Assembly: GCF_002836355.1 (NCBI RefSeq) | Contig: NZ_PJCA01000039.1 | Coordinates: 248,001-312,000, forward strand | DNA from: Moritella sp. Urea-trap-13 | GTDB taxonomy: Bacteria; Pseudomonadota; Gammaproteobacteria; Enterobacterales; Moritellaceae | DNA length: 64,000 bases | Direction: 5' to 3' | Part shown: positions 11,314 through 21,463 of the stretch, piece after piece | Numbering within the stretch: the first letter of the stretch is position 1 | Layout: each line of letters begins with the position of its first letter | The notes under the pieces: generated by a model | The model's database searches: none | Seen by the model: only the letters and a program-made list of their open reading frames with translations | Told to the model about the DNA's origin: nothing | Program-made: the position numbers and the translations under genes

Positions 11314-12498
11314 TCAGTTGCTTATGGGGGGCTTGGTTGATATCGACACTTTTTGTGCGCGATATTCATAATCAATCCGCAATAATACTGCCACCGCACA
11401 ACTCATGACTAATAAGCTAGAACCACCATAACTGACTAACGGTAAGGTTAAGCCTTTAGTTGGTAATAATCCCGATGCTGCACCGACATTAACTAAGGTT
11501 TGAAAACAAAACCAAACACCAATACTGATCGCCAAGAAACCAGCAAAAGACTGATCTATTTCTAAACTACGACGACCAATCTGCAAGGCTTTAAATACTA
11601 AGAGCATTTGTAGCATCAAGACGATGAATACCCCTAGGAAACCCAATTCTTCGGCAAGGATCGCAAATACAAAGTCAGTATGCGCTTCCGGTAGATATTC
11701 TAATTTTTGGATGGAATTACCCAGTCCTTCGCCACTAAAACTCCCCCGGCCAAAGGCCATTAACGACTGCGTTAGCTGGTAACCACTGCCAAATGGATCA
11801 TCCCAAGGGTCGAGAAAAGAAGTGATTCGGCGCATTCGATAGGGCGATAATATCACTGCTAATACGCCCAGTAAAATAGCTACAACACATAATGCCATGA
11901 AGTGGACTAATTTTGCACCACCGATAAATAACAGCGCTACACTGGTGGTTAAAATAACCATAACAGAACCGAAATCGGGTTGAAAAAGCAACAAAGCAGA
12001 AATGACTAGGATCACTAATAAGCCATTTACAAAACCTTTATAACTCTCTTGTAATAAGTTCTTTTGACGAACGAGGTAACCTGAGAAATAGGTAAATAAA
12101 GCGAATTTTGCAAATTCGGCGGGTTGCATATTCAACGGACCTAACGATAGCCAACGAGTACTACCATTTACCGTGCGCCCGATAACTAATACCAACACCA
12201 ATAATGCGATAGCAACAAATAAGAAACGCACACTATTACGTTCAAAAAATGCAATCGGCACATTCAATACACAGGTGGCAGCGAACAGCGACACAAGTAA
12301 AAATATCACATGCTTTTTCACAAACATAAACGGATCGTTACCCAAGGCGATACCTTCTGGCAACGAAGCTGATGCCACCATAACTAAACCTACCATCATT
12401 AATACAATCGCCAGTAATAATAATTGTCGATCATAGACCGCGCGTTGCTGTACTTCTACGCCGAGTAAATAGTCTTTCGTCCGTGTTAAAAATTCCAT
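11314..12498 (-). CDS. ftsW: Septal peptidoglycan polymerase FtsW
   Basis: SEDS-family glycan polymerase that works with FtsI at the septum. The 394-residue protein is mostly membrane segments (about 10 expected). The SEDS signatures include SLGPLNMQPAEFAKFA, the loop region LTQSLMAFGRG...EYLPEAHTDFVFAILAEELG, and GLTLPLVSYGGSSLL near the C-terminus. The start codon overlaps the murD stop as TAATG, implying coupling. Position between murD and murG separates it from the paralogue RodA. Confidence 0.98.
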   Translation of the reverse strand: MEFLTRTKDYLLGVEVQQRAVYDRQLLLLAIVLMMVGLVMVASASLPEGIALGNDPFMFVKKHVIFLLVSLFAATCVLNVPIAFFERNSVRFLFVAIALLVLVLVIGRTVNGSTRWLSLGPLNMQPAEFAKFALFTYFSGYLVRQKNLLQESYKGFVNGLLVILVISALLLFQPDFGSVMVILTTSVALLFIGGAKLVHFMALCVVAILLGVLAVILSPYRMRRITSFLDPWDDPFGSGYQLTQSLMAFGRGSFSGEGLGNSIQKLEYLPEAHTDFVFAILAEELGFLGVFIVLMLQMLLVFKALQIGRRSLEIDQSFAGFLAISIGVWFCFQTLVNVGAASGLLPTKGLTLPLVSYGGSSLLVMSCAVAVLLRIDYEYRAQKVSISTKPPISN

Positions 12499-13838
12499 TA
12501 CAATGCCTTAACTAGCGCTCTAAAATGATCGCCTCGCGCCATAAAATTCACGTACATATCAATACTGGCGCAGGCCGGTGACAACAATACCCAATCACCC
12601 GGTTGCACTAACTGACTAATTTCTGCAATCGCAGTATCTAAATCGCCAACCAACTTGGTATTATCGGCTAACGCGGCAAAACGCTCGCCATCTTTACCAA
12701 AGCAATAAGTTAGCGCTATATCATCACGTAATGCAGGCACCAAAGGACTAAAGTCAGCGCCTTTACCATCCCCACCAGCAATCAGATATAAACGCCCTTT
12801 GACACTGCTTTTCAAGCCATCAAGTGCAGCGAGTGTCGCACCGACATTAGTGGCTTTGGTATCATTGATCCACATGACGTCATGCAATTTACGGATAAAT
12901 TCACAGCGATGAGCTAGGCCAGTAAACTGCGTTAAACCCGGTAAAGTTTTAATTCTATCCACACCCGCCGCATCAAGTAGCGCTATCGCAGACAAAGCAT
13001 TCATCAAGTTATGTAACCCAGTGATCTGCAGATCATCAGCGCTGATAATGCCTTTACCTTGATAAGCGAGCCAAGTTGACCCTTGCTGTTGGATCAAGCC
13101 ATAACCTGCATCATCAACACCAAAGCTTTGTTTTATCGTATCGCCATCATGGTCTTGTTCAGCACCAACCGTTAATGCATCATCACGATTGGTCACTATG
13201 GTTTGCGCATGTTGGTAAATAGATAGTTTAGCCTGACGATAAGCCTCAAAATCAGGGTAACGGTCGAGATGATCGTCACTGACATTAAGTACCGTAGCCG
13301 CAACAGCCTGCAAGCTATGTGTGGTTTCTAATTGAAAACTAGACAGTTCTAATACATAGAGCTGATAAGGTTCGGCTACATCCAATAGGTCTAATGCCGG
13401 AATACCGATATTGCCACCGATAGCGGTTCTCACGCCAGCAGCATTGGCCATTTCACCAACCAATGTGGTCACTGTTGATTTACCGTTTGATCCAGTGATC
13501 GCAATAATGGGTGCTTTTGCCGCTCTCACAAACAGCTCAATATCACCAATCACTTCGACACCACTTTGCTGTGCTGCGGCAATCTCTGGCGTCGCAATAG
13601 CAATACCAGGGCTAACAATTAATTGTTTAGCTTGTAACAAGATCTCGGGGTGTAGACCACCTTTGTACAACGTTACCTGAGCTGGCAGTTCATCTTGTCC
13701 CGGCGGTACATCGCGACTATCAACCACAACAGGCACAATACCTTGCTTTAGAAAATAGCGCACACAAGACAGACCGGTTTGGCCTAAACCAACAATAACA
13801 ATAGAAGATGCCATATTTTGCTCAGATAAGTGTGTCAT
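12498..13838 (-). CDS. murD: UDP-MurNAc-L-alanine--D-glutamate ligase MurD
   Basis: Cytoplasmic Mur ligase adding D-Glu to UDP-MurNAc-L-Ala. I place the start at the ATG at 13836-13838 (MTHLSEQN), which overlaps the mraY stop as TAATG and has GAAGG about 9 nt upstream. This gives 446 residues against 438 in E. coli; a longer reading adds 19 unlike residues inside mraY. Motifs: IVIVGLGQTGLSCVRYF at the N-terminus, the ATP loop ITGSNGKSTVTTL, and INDTKATNVGAT. It lies between mraY and ftsW, the normal position. Confidence 0.97.
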   Translation of the reverse strand: MTHLSEQNMASSIVIVGLGQTGLSCVRYFLKQGIVPVVVDSRDVPPGQDELPAQVTLYKGGLHPEILLQAKQLIVSPGIAIATPEIAAAQQSGVEVIGDIELFVRAAKAPIIAITGSNGKSTVTTLVGEMANAAGVRTAIGGNIGIPALDLLDVAEPYQLYVLELSSFQLETTHSLQAVAATVLNVSDDHLDRYPDFEAYRQAKLSIYQHAQTIVTNRDDALTVGAEQDHDGDTIKQSFGVDDAGYGLIQQQGSTWLAYQGKGIISADDLQITGLHNLMNALSAIALLDAAGVDRIKTLPGLTQFTGLAHRCEFIRKLHDVMWINDTKATNVGATLAALDGLKSSVKGRLYLIAGGDGKGADFSPLVPALRDDIALTYCFGKDGERFAALADNTKLVGDLDTAIAEISQLVQPGDWVLLSPACASIDMYVNFMARGDHFRALVKAL

Positions 13839-14920
13839 TAGCGAACCTTCAACGTAGCTAAGCCAATCAGTACGAGAATAATAGTAATGATCCAAAAACG
13901 CACAATAACACGCGGTTCAGGCCAGCCTTTTAATTCATAATGATGGTGAATAGGTGCCATTCTAAAGATACGTTGACCACGTAATTTATATGAACCAACT
14001 TGTAAAATAACCGATACCGTTTCCATTACGAACACACCACCCATGATAACTAACATGAATTCTTGGCGAACCAATACCGCCATAGTACCTAAACCAGCGC
14101 CCAAGGCTAATGAACCAACATCGCCCATAAATACTTGCGCAGGGTAAGTATTGAACCATAAGAAACCCAGTCCAGCGCCCACCATCGCCGCACAAACAAT
14201 AACTAATTCACTGGCTTGAGGGATGTAAGGAATAAACAGGTACTCAGCAAACTTAACATTACTGGTTAAGTAAGCCACTAACATGAATGCACCCGCAACT
14301 AATACCGTAGGTAGAATAGCCAGACCATCCAAACCATCGGTTAAGTTAACCGCATTACTACTACCGACAATCACGAAATACGTTAATACGATGAATAACA
14401 GACCCAGCTCAGGCATATATTCTTTAAAGAAAGGCACCACTAAGGTTGTTTCTGCGGCAGAACCCGCAGTCACATACAGATACACTGCAATCGCAATCGC
14501 AACCGCTGATTGCCAGAAGTATTTCCAACGCGCAATCAAGCCATCAGTATCTTTACGGATCACTTTACGGTAATCATCGACAAAGCCAATCGCACCAAAG
14601 GCAACAAATACAAACATCATCACCCAGACATAAGCATTATCTAATCTTGCCCATAATAACGTCGAGACTAAGATGGCAATCAAGATCATCACGCCACCCA
14701 TCGTTGGCGTGCCACGTTTACTAAAATGGGACTCTGGACCATCATCACGCACGATTTGACCAATCTGCATATCTTGCAAATAGCGGATAAGTTTAGGGCC
14801 CATCCATAATGTCAGTAATAACGAGGTAATTATCGTAATAATTGCACGAAATGTGAGATACGAAAAAACTCTGAATAGCGAGAAATGCTCACTTAAAGAT
14901 TCGAACAACCAAACTAACAT
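13838..14920 (-). CDS. mraY: Phospho-N-acetylmuramoyl-pentapeptide transferase MraY
   Basis: Integral membrane enzyme that links phospho-MurNAc-pentapeptide to undecaprenyl phosphate, giving lipid I. The 360 residues match E. coli exactly in length and have about ten membrane segments. The signature sites are present: the acidic FVDDYRKV, the active-site loop [13 protein letters not shown], and [15 protein letters not shown] near the C-terminus. It overlaps the upstream murF gene by 7 nt and the downstream murD start by 1 nt. Confidence 0.98.
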   Translation of the reverse strand: MLVWLFESLSEHFSLFRVFSYLTFRAIITIITSLLLTLWMGPKLIRYLQDMQIGQIVRDDGPESHFSKRGTPTMGGVMILIAILVSTLLWARLDNAYVWVMMFVFVAFGAIGFVDDYRKVIRKDTDGLIARWKYFWQSAVAIAIAVYLYVTAGSAAETTLVVPFFKEYMPELGLLFIVLTYFVIVGSSNAVNLTDGLDGLAILPTVLVAGAFMLVAYLTSNVKFAEYLFIPYIPQASELVIVCAAMVGAGLGFLWFNTYPAQVFMGDVGSLALGAGLGTMAVLVRQEFMLVIMGGVFVMETVSVILQVGSYKLRGQRIFRMAPIHHHYELKGWPEPRVIVRFWIITIILVLIGLATLKVR

Positions 14921-16350
14921 TTTCTTTCCTTTATTGTATTTTCAACTAACGTTGTATTTTCGATTAACATAGTAGAGTGCTCTGCTAGCTTAATGGTTAA
15001 CAAACTGATTGCCTGTTCCATTTTAGCGCTGCGAGAGCCTTTAAATAATAACGTAAACAGCTGCGTTTCCGGTGCAGTTGTAATTAATTCAATCAGCGCA
15101 GCAACTAATGCAGACTGAGTCAAAAAGGCACGCCCACACTCACCCGCAGTAAGCGCAGCTTCACGGCTGAGTGCGCCGCAAGTATAAACATGATCGACTT
15201 GTTGCTGCTGAGCATAATGACCCACTTGCTGATGCATATTCGCGGTACTACTACCAAGCTCGCCCATATCGCCCATCACCAATACATTGGTAGAGGAGAA
15301 ATGAGTTAATACATCAATAGCTGCTTTAACCGAGGCAATATTGGCGTTGTAAGTATCATCAATCACTCGAATACGTGGGGTTAATGCTGATATTTTCAAT
15401 CGCCCCTGCACATTTTTCATGGATTCAAGACCCAGCTTGATAGTGTTAATATCAATACCGAAACAACTCGCCATTGCCGCAGCAGCCAATGCATTAGCAA
15501 CGTTATGACTCCCTGCAACAGCCAAATTAATCGTACACTCATCACTTGGTGTACATAACCTAAATGTCGGGTTACCGACATTATCAAATGTGATATCTGC
15601 GGCAAAGTAATCAGCGCTGTCATCGACCACTGAAAAACTAACCTGTCGCTGAGCATTTACTTTACGTAACCAGTATTGATAAAATTTATCATCACGATTC
15701 AATACAGCCATACCGTGATGTTTCACACCTGCTAAGATCTCACCTTTCGCAGAAGCAACGCCTTGTAAATCACCAAAACCTTCTAGATGTGCAGCATCAA
15801 CATTATTGATTAACACTACTTCAGGCAATACCAACCCCGTGGTATAGGCAATTTCTTTTTTGTGATTAGCACCAAGCTCCATCACAGCATATTGGTCATC
15901 GGCTTGTAAACGTAATAACGTCAGAGGAACACCAACATCATTATTAAAGTTCCCCGCTGTCGCTAATGTCGGCGCCACTAACTTTAAAATAGCCGCGAGC
16001 ATTTCCTTGGTTGTGGTTTTACCGTTGCTGCCAGTTAATGCGGCCACTTTAGGATTAACTTGTTCGCGCACCATTTTGCCTAATAATCCCAAGGCAATAC
16101 GGCTATCTTTGACTACGATTTGTGGAATATCGATGGCTTGCTTTTTCGTCACAATCGCAGCGCTAGCACCTTGCTCAACGGCTTTGGCGACAAAACTGTT
16201 GGCATCGAAGTGTTCACCACTCAGAGCGATAAATAAATCGCCCGCTTTGATCGTGCGAGTATCTGTAGAAACAGCGGAGATAACGCGATCATCACCCTGT
16301 AACTTGCTATTAAGCTGCGCCGCAATGGCACTTAACGCTAAATTAATCAT
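14914..16350 (-). CDS. murF: UDP-MurNAc-tripeptide--D-Ala-D-Ala ligase MurF
   Basis: Cytoplasmic ligase adding the D-Ala-D-Ala made by Ddl to UDP-MurNAc-tripeptide, completing the pentapeptide. The 478-residue protein shows the N-terminal substrate domain ([19 protein letters not shown]), the ATP loop [14 protein letters not shown], and [16 protein letters not shown] in the C-terminal domain. Its ATG overlaps the murE TGA as ATGA (4 nt). The last codons run 7 nt into mraY. Confidence 0.98.
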   Translation of the reverse strand: MINLALSAIAAQLNSKLQGDDRVISAVSTDTRTIKAGDLFIALSGEHFDANSFVAKAVEQGASAAIVTKKQAIDIPQIVVKDSRIALGLLGKMVREQVNPKVAALTGSNGKTTTKEMLAAILKLVAPTLATAGNFNNDVGVPLTLLRLQADDQYAVMELGANHKKEIAYTTGLVLPEVVLINNVDAAHLEGFGDLQGVASAKGEILAGVKHHGMAVLNRDDKFYQYWLRKVNAQRQVSFSVVDDSADYFAADITFDNVGNPTFRLCTPSDECTINLAVAGSHNVANALAAAAMASCFGIDINTIKLGLESMKNVQGRLKISALTPRIRVIDDTYNANIASVKAAIDVLTHFSSTNVLVMGDMGELGSSTANMHQQVGHYAQQQQVDHVYTCGALSREAALTAGECGRAFLTQSALVAALIELITTAPETQLFTLLFKGSRSAKMEQAISLLTIKLAEHSTMLIENTTLVENTIKERKC

Positions 16351-17825
16351 TGTTGGTTATCCAGCATTTCGATGATCGTTTCACGATCACTATAATGGTG
16401 TTTATGCACACCGATAATTTGGTAATCTTCATGGCCTTTACCCGCGACTAAGATAATATCCTCTGCTGCACTTTGACCCATAGCCCAGTGAATCGCTTGA
16501 CCGCGATCATGAATAACTTGCACAGCATCAGGCTTAGCAAGTCCAGCAAGCATATCAGTTACGATCGTAGAGGCAGACTCAGTGCGAGGATTATCATCAG
16601 TAATGACAGCAAAATCTGCAAATTGTTCAGCGACTCGTGCCATTAATGGTCGTTTACCTGTATCTCGGTCACCACCGCAGCCATATATGCACCACAGTTT
16701 ACCTTCACAGTGAACCCGTAATGCCTGCAGGGCTTTTTCTAATGCATCTGGCGTATGGGCATAATCAACCACACAAGCGGCTTGTCCTCCGCGCTTGAAT
16801 AATTCCATACGGCCACATACTGCGGTTAATTTTGGCGCTACCTGTAATAACGAATCGAGATCATATCCTAACGCTAATAAACTTGCGCAAGCCGCCACTA
16901 CATTAGACGCATTAAACTCACCAATTAAACCACATTGCAGTTTGCCTTCGCCCCAACTGGTTTTTAATTCACAGCTAAAACCAGCAGTATCAAAATTTAG
17001 ATCACGACAATATAAGAAAGCCCCGGTATGGGCAGATAAATCTTGTTGCACTGAAAACTGGATCGCATCAGGCCATTGTTTCGCCCAGGCGTTACCGTAA
17101 GCATCATCGACATTCAGGATCTTGTGTTTTACCGCACCTTGGAATAAGATTTTTTTGGCATCCGCGTAAGCATCCATATCGCCATGGTAATCAAGGTGGT
17201 CACGGGTGAGGTTAGTAAATAATGCCACATCAAAATCCAGCGCACTAACGCGACCTTGGATCAAACCGTGAGACGAGACTTCCATGGCGCATAATTCTGC
17301 ACCTTGTTGTAATTGACTAGCGATTTCAGCTTGCACATCTAAACCACTACCCGTGGTATTTTCTGCTTGGGTTAACTGGGCAAATAAACCATTGCCGATC
17401 GTGCCCATCACTCCCGCTTTACCGGCTAATAAGGTCACCCAATTAGCAATAATCTGGGTAATGGTACTTTTACCATTGGTGCCAGTGACACCGATCAGTT
17501 TTAATTGCTGGGAAGGAGACAGGTAAAAATTATCGGCTAATGCGGATAAGGCTAAATTAAGGCCAAAAAAAGAGATAACAGGGATCTGCTCAACATAGTC
17601 GATATGTCCATGTTCAGCGGCTGTATCGGCGTCTTTAAGTACCGCTGTTGCACCGCTTGTTAATGCCTTACTGATAAAGCGACGACCATCAAGTTCATGA
17701 CCATTAACCGCGACGAAACAATCGCCAGTTTGCACTTTTCGGCTATCAATGATCAAGGCGTTAACCGCTAATTCAACATCAATATTCCACGCGTGTAGAG
17801 ATAATACTCGACATGATGAATTCAT
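16347..17825 (-). CDS. murE: UDP-MurNAc-L-Ala-D-Glu--meso-diaminopimelate ligase MurE
   Basis: Adds the third residue of the stem peptide. The motif DNPRTES marks the diaminopimelate-specific class rather than the lysine class, so the wall is meso-DAP type. The start is the ATG at 17823-17825 (MNSSCRVLS), with AAGGG 7 nt upstream; a reading from 17882 adds 19 residues with no family support. The product is 492 residues against 495 in E. coli. The ATP loop is GVTGTNGKSTITQ, and AMEVSSHGL and LFTNLTRDHLDYHG follow. The gap to ftsI is 83 nt. Confidence 0.97.
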   Translation of the reverse strand: MNSSCRVLSLHAWNIDVELAVNALIIDSRKVQTGDCFVAVNGHELDGRRFISKALTSGATAVLKDADTAAEHGHIDYVEQIPVISFFGLNLALSALADNFYLSPSQQLKLIGVTGTNGKSTITQIIANWVTLLAGKAGVMGTIGNGLFAQLTQAENTTGSGLDVQAEIASQLQQGAELCAMEVSSHGLIQGRVSALDFDVALFTNLTRDHLDYHGDMDAYADAKKILFQGAVKHKILNVDDAYGNAWAKQWPDAIQFSVQQDLSAHTGAFLYCRDLNFDTAGFSCELKTSWGEGKLQCGLIGEFNASNVVAACASLLALGYDLDSLLQVAPKLTAVCGRMELFKRGGQAACVVDYAHTPDALEKALQALRVHCEGKLWCIYGCGGDRDTGKRPLMARVAEQFADFAVITDDNPRTESASTIVTDMLAGLAKPDAVQVIHDRGQAIHWAMGQSAAEDIILVAGKGHEDYQIIGVHKHHYSDRETIIEMLDNQQ

Positions 17826-17908
17826 TTCAAAACCCTTAGTATTTAAAACCCTTGGCATTTCACAATCCTTTGCACCAAACAATCTTTAACGCCTGAGCGC
17901 CCATAATT

Positions 17909-19636
17909 TTAAGAGTCTTTTGCTGTTATCGTTAATGATTGTTTTTCATCTGGAGTTACATTTAACATTTGCAGTGTTCTTTCCATCACTTCAGCAAATA
18001 CTGGCGCTGCAATCACACCGCCGTAATAACGATCACCGCTGGGTGAATCAATCACCACAACTAATGCGAAACGAGGATTAGACACTGGCGCTACACCAGC
18101 AAATAAGGCAACATAATCATCACCATAACCACCGGCTATCGCTTTACGTGAAGTACCGGTTTTACCCGCAACACGGTAGCCATCAATACGGGCTTTATCG
18201 CCCGTGCCGCCTTTGGTCACCACGGTTTCCATCATGCTTAATAGCGCTTCAGCGTGGTCTTTAGATAATACCCGCTCTGATAATGGCGTGGTATCTAATT
18301 TTCTAATCGTTAGCGGACGGTATAAACCACCCGACCCGATCGTCGCATACGCATGGGCAAGCTGTAATGTGGTTGATTGCATGCCGTAACCAAATGATAA
18401 CGTCGCATTTTCAAATTCAGACCAACGGGTACGACGAGGCATGTAACCGCGACTTTCACCGTTTAAGATCAAGCTACTCACATTACCAAAGCCAAACTGA
18501 TAATAGGTATCGAGTAAGCGCTGATGGCCGAGTTTCAAGGCAATTTTACTCACACCCATGTTCGATGAATAACGTAAAATATCAGCCAAGGCTATATCAC
18601 CACGGTTACGGGTATCTTGCACTAAACGACCACCTAGACGCATGCGCCCTGGATTGGTATCAATCACTGAGTCAGCTGCAATAACACCGTTATCTAAACC
18701 ACTGGCAATCACCAAAGGTTTAATCGTTGAGCCTGGCTCATAACTATCTGTGATAGCACGATTCTTTAATTTGTAACTATCATATTTACTGCGGTTATTG
18801 GGGTTAAACGACGGGCTATTTACCATCGCTAATATTTCCCCAGTTTTCACATCAATCATCACTAACGAACCCGATATTGCGCCGTTATATTTCACCGCTT
18901 TTTTCAAACGCTGGTAGGCCAATGACTGGATACGCTGATCAATACTTAACTGGATATTATTCGCTTGTTCACTTTCCTGCAATACTGAAATATCTTCAAT
19001 AACATTACCGAGGCGATCTTTACGGACAATACGTTTACCCGGCGTGCCTGTCAGGAAATCATCATAAGCTCTTTCAACACCCTCAATGCCTTTGTCATCG
19101 ATATTAGTCATGCCAACTAACTGAGCACTCACTTCACCGGTTGGATAAAAACGACGAGATTCGGGCGCTAAACTGACACCGACTAGCTTTAACTCATCAA
19201 CATACTTGGCAACGGCAGGGCTTATTTGGCGTTTGATATACATGAAACGACCATTGGAGGCCATAATTTTGGCTTGTAGATCGACAAGGTTAAGATCGAG
19301 AATTTCAGCAAACGCTTGCCATGCACGTTTTTTATCAAAGCTGTTTTTATTTTTAATGGTGCGCGGATCGACATGGATAGCCATTACCGGGACACTCACG
19401 GCTAATTCAACCCCGTTGCGATCGGTAATAATACCGCGTTGCACTTGTTGTGATGTCACCCGTAATGAACGCATATCCGCTTGTTTACGCAAATGTTCAG
19501 GATTAATAATTTGGATATAAGCGGTACGTGCAAGCAGGCATAAAAAAATAATCACGACGGTCGCAACGACTAAGCGATAGCGCCATAGAATAAAATTAGG
19601 TTGTTCTTCATTGGGAGTATTTTTACGATTTGTCAC
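17909..19636 (-). CDS. ftsI: Septal transpeptidase FtsI (PBP3)
   Basis: Class B penicillin-binding protein that cross-links septal peptidoglycan in the periplasm. The 575 residues contain one N-terminal membrane anchor (about 19-43), a pedestal domain, and a transpeptidase domain with all three motifs: STIK with nucleophile Ser303 and Lys306, SSN at 357-359, and KTGT at 492-495. The start is GTG at 19634-19636, overlapping the ftsL TGA by 4 nt (GTGA), so translation is probably coupled. The preceding Shine-Dalgarno sequence is weak. The length fits E. coli (588). Confidence 0.97.
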   Translation of the reverse strand: MTNRKNTPNEEQPNFILWRYRLVVATVVIIFLCLLARTAYIQIINPEHLRKQADMRSLRVTSQQVQRGIITDRNGVELAVSVPVMAIHVDPRTIKNKNSFDKKRAWQAFAEILDLNLVDLQAKIMASNGRFMYIKRQISPAVAKYVDELKLVGVSLAPESRRFYPTGEVSAQLVGMTNIDDKGIEGVERAYDDFLTGTPGKRIVRKDRLGNVIEDISVLQESEQANNIQLSIDQRIQSLAYQRLKKAVKYNGAISGSLVMIDVKTGEILAMVNSPSFNPNNRSKYDSYKLKNRAITDSYEPGSTIKPLVIASGLDNGVIAADSVIDTNPGRMRLGGRLVQDTRNRGDIALADILRYSSNMGVSKIALKLGHQRLLDTYYQFGFGNVSSLILNGESRGYMPRRTRWSEFENATLSFGYGMQSTTLQLAHAYATIGSGGLYRPLTIRKLDTTPLSERVLSKDHAEALLSMMETVVTKGGTGDKARIDGYRVAGKTGTSRKAIAGGYGDDYVALFAGVAPVSNPRFALVVVIDSPSGDRYYGGVIAAPVFAEVMERTLQMLNVTPDEKQSLTITAKDS

Positions 19637-19947
19637 TGCTGTGTCACCAATTGCTCTTCTGCGGTACTTGGTCGATACATGCCGAGTTTATGTTTAGCGG
19701 TGTATTCAATTTTACTGTGTTCTTCTAGCGTACTCTGTTCTAACAAGAGATTACGCCATTCAATATCCGCAAAATCTCGTTGAGTCAGTAATTGCTCTTT
19801 GTTATTGGTCAGCAAACGAGTTTCGTGGGTTAACATGATAACGGCAAAAGCGGAAATTAAGATAGCAACCAATAGACAAACGACGCGCTTATGCTCGCCA
19901 ATGTCAACCATGATGACTTTACCTAAATCCCACTTAATGCCGAACAT
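19633..19947 (-). CDS. ftsL: Cell division protein FtsL
   Basis: Small bitopic divisome protein forming a coiled-coil complex with FtsB and FtsQ. The start is the ATG at 19945-19947 (MFGIKWDLG), 1 nt after the rsmH stop and preceded by GGAGAAG at 7 nt; an upstream in-frame start inside rsmH is unlikely. This gives 104 residues, with a membrane span at about 21-41 and a periplasmic helical segment with leucine heptads (about 45-78). Like other FtsL proteins it is recognised mainly by size, topology and place between rsmH and ftsI. Confidence 0.93.
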   Translation of the reverse strand: MFGIKWDLGKVIMVDIGEHKRVVCLLVAILISAFAVIMLTHETRLLTNNKEQLLTQRDFADIEWRNLLLEQSTLEEHSKIEYTAKHKLGMYRPSTAEEQLVTQQ

Positions 19948-19948
19948 A

Positions 19949-20890
19949 TTACAACTTCTCCGCCACGCGTAATACTGAACTACGTGCACGAGGATTTATC
20001 TCTAACTCAGCTTCCGAAGGTTTGAGCATTTTACCCACCGCTTTCATGGTGCGTGTTTTATCAATTTCTTCTTGCATGATAGGTAAGCCGTATGGCACTT
20101 CTTTACCACGAGCTTGCTTACGAATAAACTGCTTCACAATACGATCTTCTAACGAATGAAAGCTGATCACCGATAAACGACCGCCAGGCTTAAGGCATGT
20201 TAATGCGCCAGCTAAAGCACGTTCGATCTCTTCAAGTTCACTATTAATATAAATACGGATAGCTTGGAATGAACGCGTCGCTGGGTGCTTAGTTTCTTTT
20301 TTCGATTTAGGCACCACACGGCAAATTAAACTTGCTAACTGTGATGTAGTTTCAAATGGCGTACCGTCACGGTCAAATACCACTGCACGGGCAATTTTAC
20401 GCGCGAACTTCTCTTCACCAAACACTTTTAATACCCAAACGATATCGTCATAGTCTGCAGTTGCAATCCATTTCGCCGCACTCAGGCCTGATGTCGGATC
20501 CATACGCATATCCAAAGGACCATCACGTAAGAAGCTGAAACCACGAGAAGCATCATCGAGCTGTGGTGAAGACACTCCAAGATCTAATAACACACCATCA
20601 ACTTGTTCAGTTAAGCCTTTAGCTTCCATGTATTCTGCAATACCTGAAAATGGACCATGAACGATGTCAAAGCGAGGGTCTTCTAGTTTTAGTGCTTCGC
20701 CAACAGCAATTGCTTCGGGGTCACGATCAATGGCGATCAAGCGCCCATTTTCACCGAGTTGCGATAAAATAAAGCGAGAGTGACCACCGCGACCAAAAGT
20801 ACCGTCAATGTAAATACCATCCGGTTTTATATCGAGTCCAGCAACGGTTTCATTAAGTAAAACGGATACGTGTGCAAATTCTTGTGTCAT
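19949..20890 (-). CDS. rsmH: 16S rRNA (cytosine-1402-N4)-methyltransferase RsmH
   Basis: SAM-dependent methyltransferase that modifies C1402 of 16S rRNA together with RsmI, also encoded in this window (21464-22303). The 313 residues match E. coli exactly in length. Motifs include [10 protein letters not shown] at the N-terminus, the SAM loop [32 protein letters not shown], and [16 protein letters not shown]. It heads the visible dcw cluster. The mraZ gene, which usually precedes it, is not there; upstream come about 110 nt and then the rnpB terminator. Confidence 0.98.
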   Translation of the reverse strand: MTQEFAHVSVLLNETVAGLDIKPDGIYIDGTFGRGGHSRFILSQLGENGRLIAIDRDPEAIAVGEALKLEDPRFDIVHGPFSGIAEYMEAKGLTEQVDGVLLDLGVSSPQLDDASRGFSFLRDGPLDMRMDPTSGLSAAKWIATADYDDIVWVLKVFGEEKFARKIARAVVFDRDGTPFETTSQLASLICRVVPKSKKETKHPATRSFQAIRIYINSELEEIERALAGALTCLKPGGRLSVISFHSLEDRIVKQFIRKQARGKEVPYGLPIMQEEIDKTRTMKAVGKMLKPSEAELEINPRARSSVLRVAEKL

Positions 20891-21002
20891 AGCGATAAAA
20901 GCTCTTAAAAATACTTTAAATAATAGCAGGTGCTAAAAAAGGTATTGTAGCGTAAAAGGTCTAGTTTTGGGAGAGTAAATATAATGAAGGTAATACGAAG
21001 AA

Positions 21003-21048
21003 AGAAAAACAAGAACCTATCTACACTGTAATAAGTAGAAAGGTTCTT
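21003..21048 (-). terminator. Intrinsic terminator of rnpB
   Basis: Immediately after the mature 3' end of rnpB, AAGAACC pairs with GGTTCTT (21011-21017 with 21042-21048), with further CTAC/GTAG pairing inside. A T-rich run follows on the minus strand (complement of 21001-21010). Placement and form fit an intrinsic terminator that separates rnpB from rsmH. Confidence 0.8.
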
Positions 21049-21420
21049 GGAGTTGGTCGATAAGCCGGGTTTTGTCGTGGACAATCATTCCTCTAGGTCT
21101 GCAATCGCTCACAGACTCAAGCAACCTACCCGCTTTCAGCGTGGGCCACGCCTATAGAAAGCCTATTTGGTCTTGCTCCGGGTGGAGTTTACCCTGCTAC
21201 GAACTATTACTAGCCGCACGGTGCGCTCTTACCGCACCCTTTCAGCCTTACCTGTGCTTCCGAAGAAGCCATCGGCGGTCTTCTCTCTGCTGCACTTGTC
21301 GTAGGCTTGCGCCTCCCAGGCGTTACCTGGCACCCTGCCCTCTGGAGCCCGGACTTTCCTCCCCTCTATAACCTCGATATAAATACCGAGTCATAAAGCA
21401 GCGATTGTCTGACCAACTCC
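21049..21420 (-). ncRNA. rnpB: RNase P catalytic RNA (type A)
   Basis: The RNA subunit of RNase P cuts 5' leaders from tRNA precursors. The minus strand closely follows E. coli M1 RNA in order: GGAGGAAAGTCCGGGCTCC, AGGGTGCCAGGTAACGCC, GAAAGGGTGCGGTAAGAGCG, GTAAACTCCACCCGGAGCAA, TGAGCGATTGCAGACCTAGA, and the 3' CCGGCTTATCGACCAACTCC. The 5' GGAGTTGGTC pairs with the 3' GACCAACTCC as helix P1, which sets both ends and gives about 372 nt (377 in E. coli). Ends are estimated to within a few bases. The rsmI stop lies only 43 nt upstream, so the promoter must be very short or overlap rsmI. Confidence 0.97.
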
Positions 21421-21430
21421 AAGGCGGAGG

Positions 21431-21459
21431 ATAATACATAATCTAACCCAGAAAATCCA
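21431..21459 (-). promoter_or_regulatory. Possible rnpB promoter
   Basis: A TATTAT -10 box (complement of 21431-21436) lies 10 nt before the predicted rnpB 5' end. A GC-rich stretch (CCTCCGCC) follows it, like the discriminator of growth-controlled stable RNA promoters. The -35 side (near 21454-21459, CTGGAT) is a poor match, so this is tentative; cotranscription from rsmI is the alternative. Confidence 0.35.
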
Positions 21460-21463
21460 GTGA

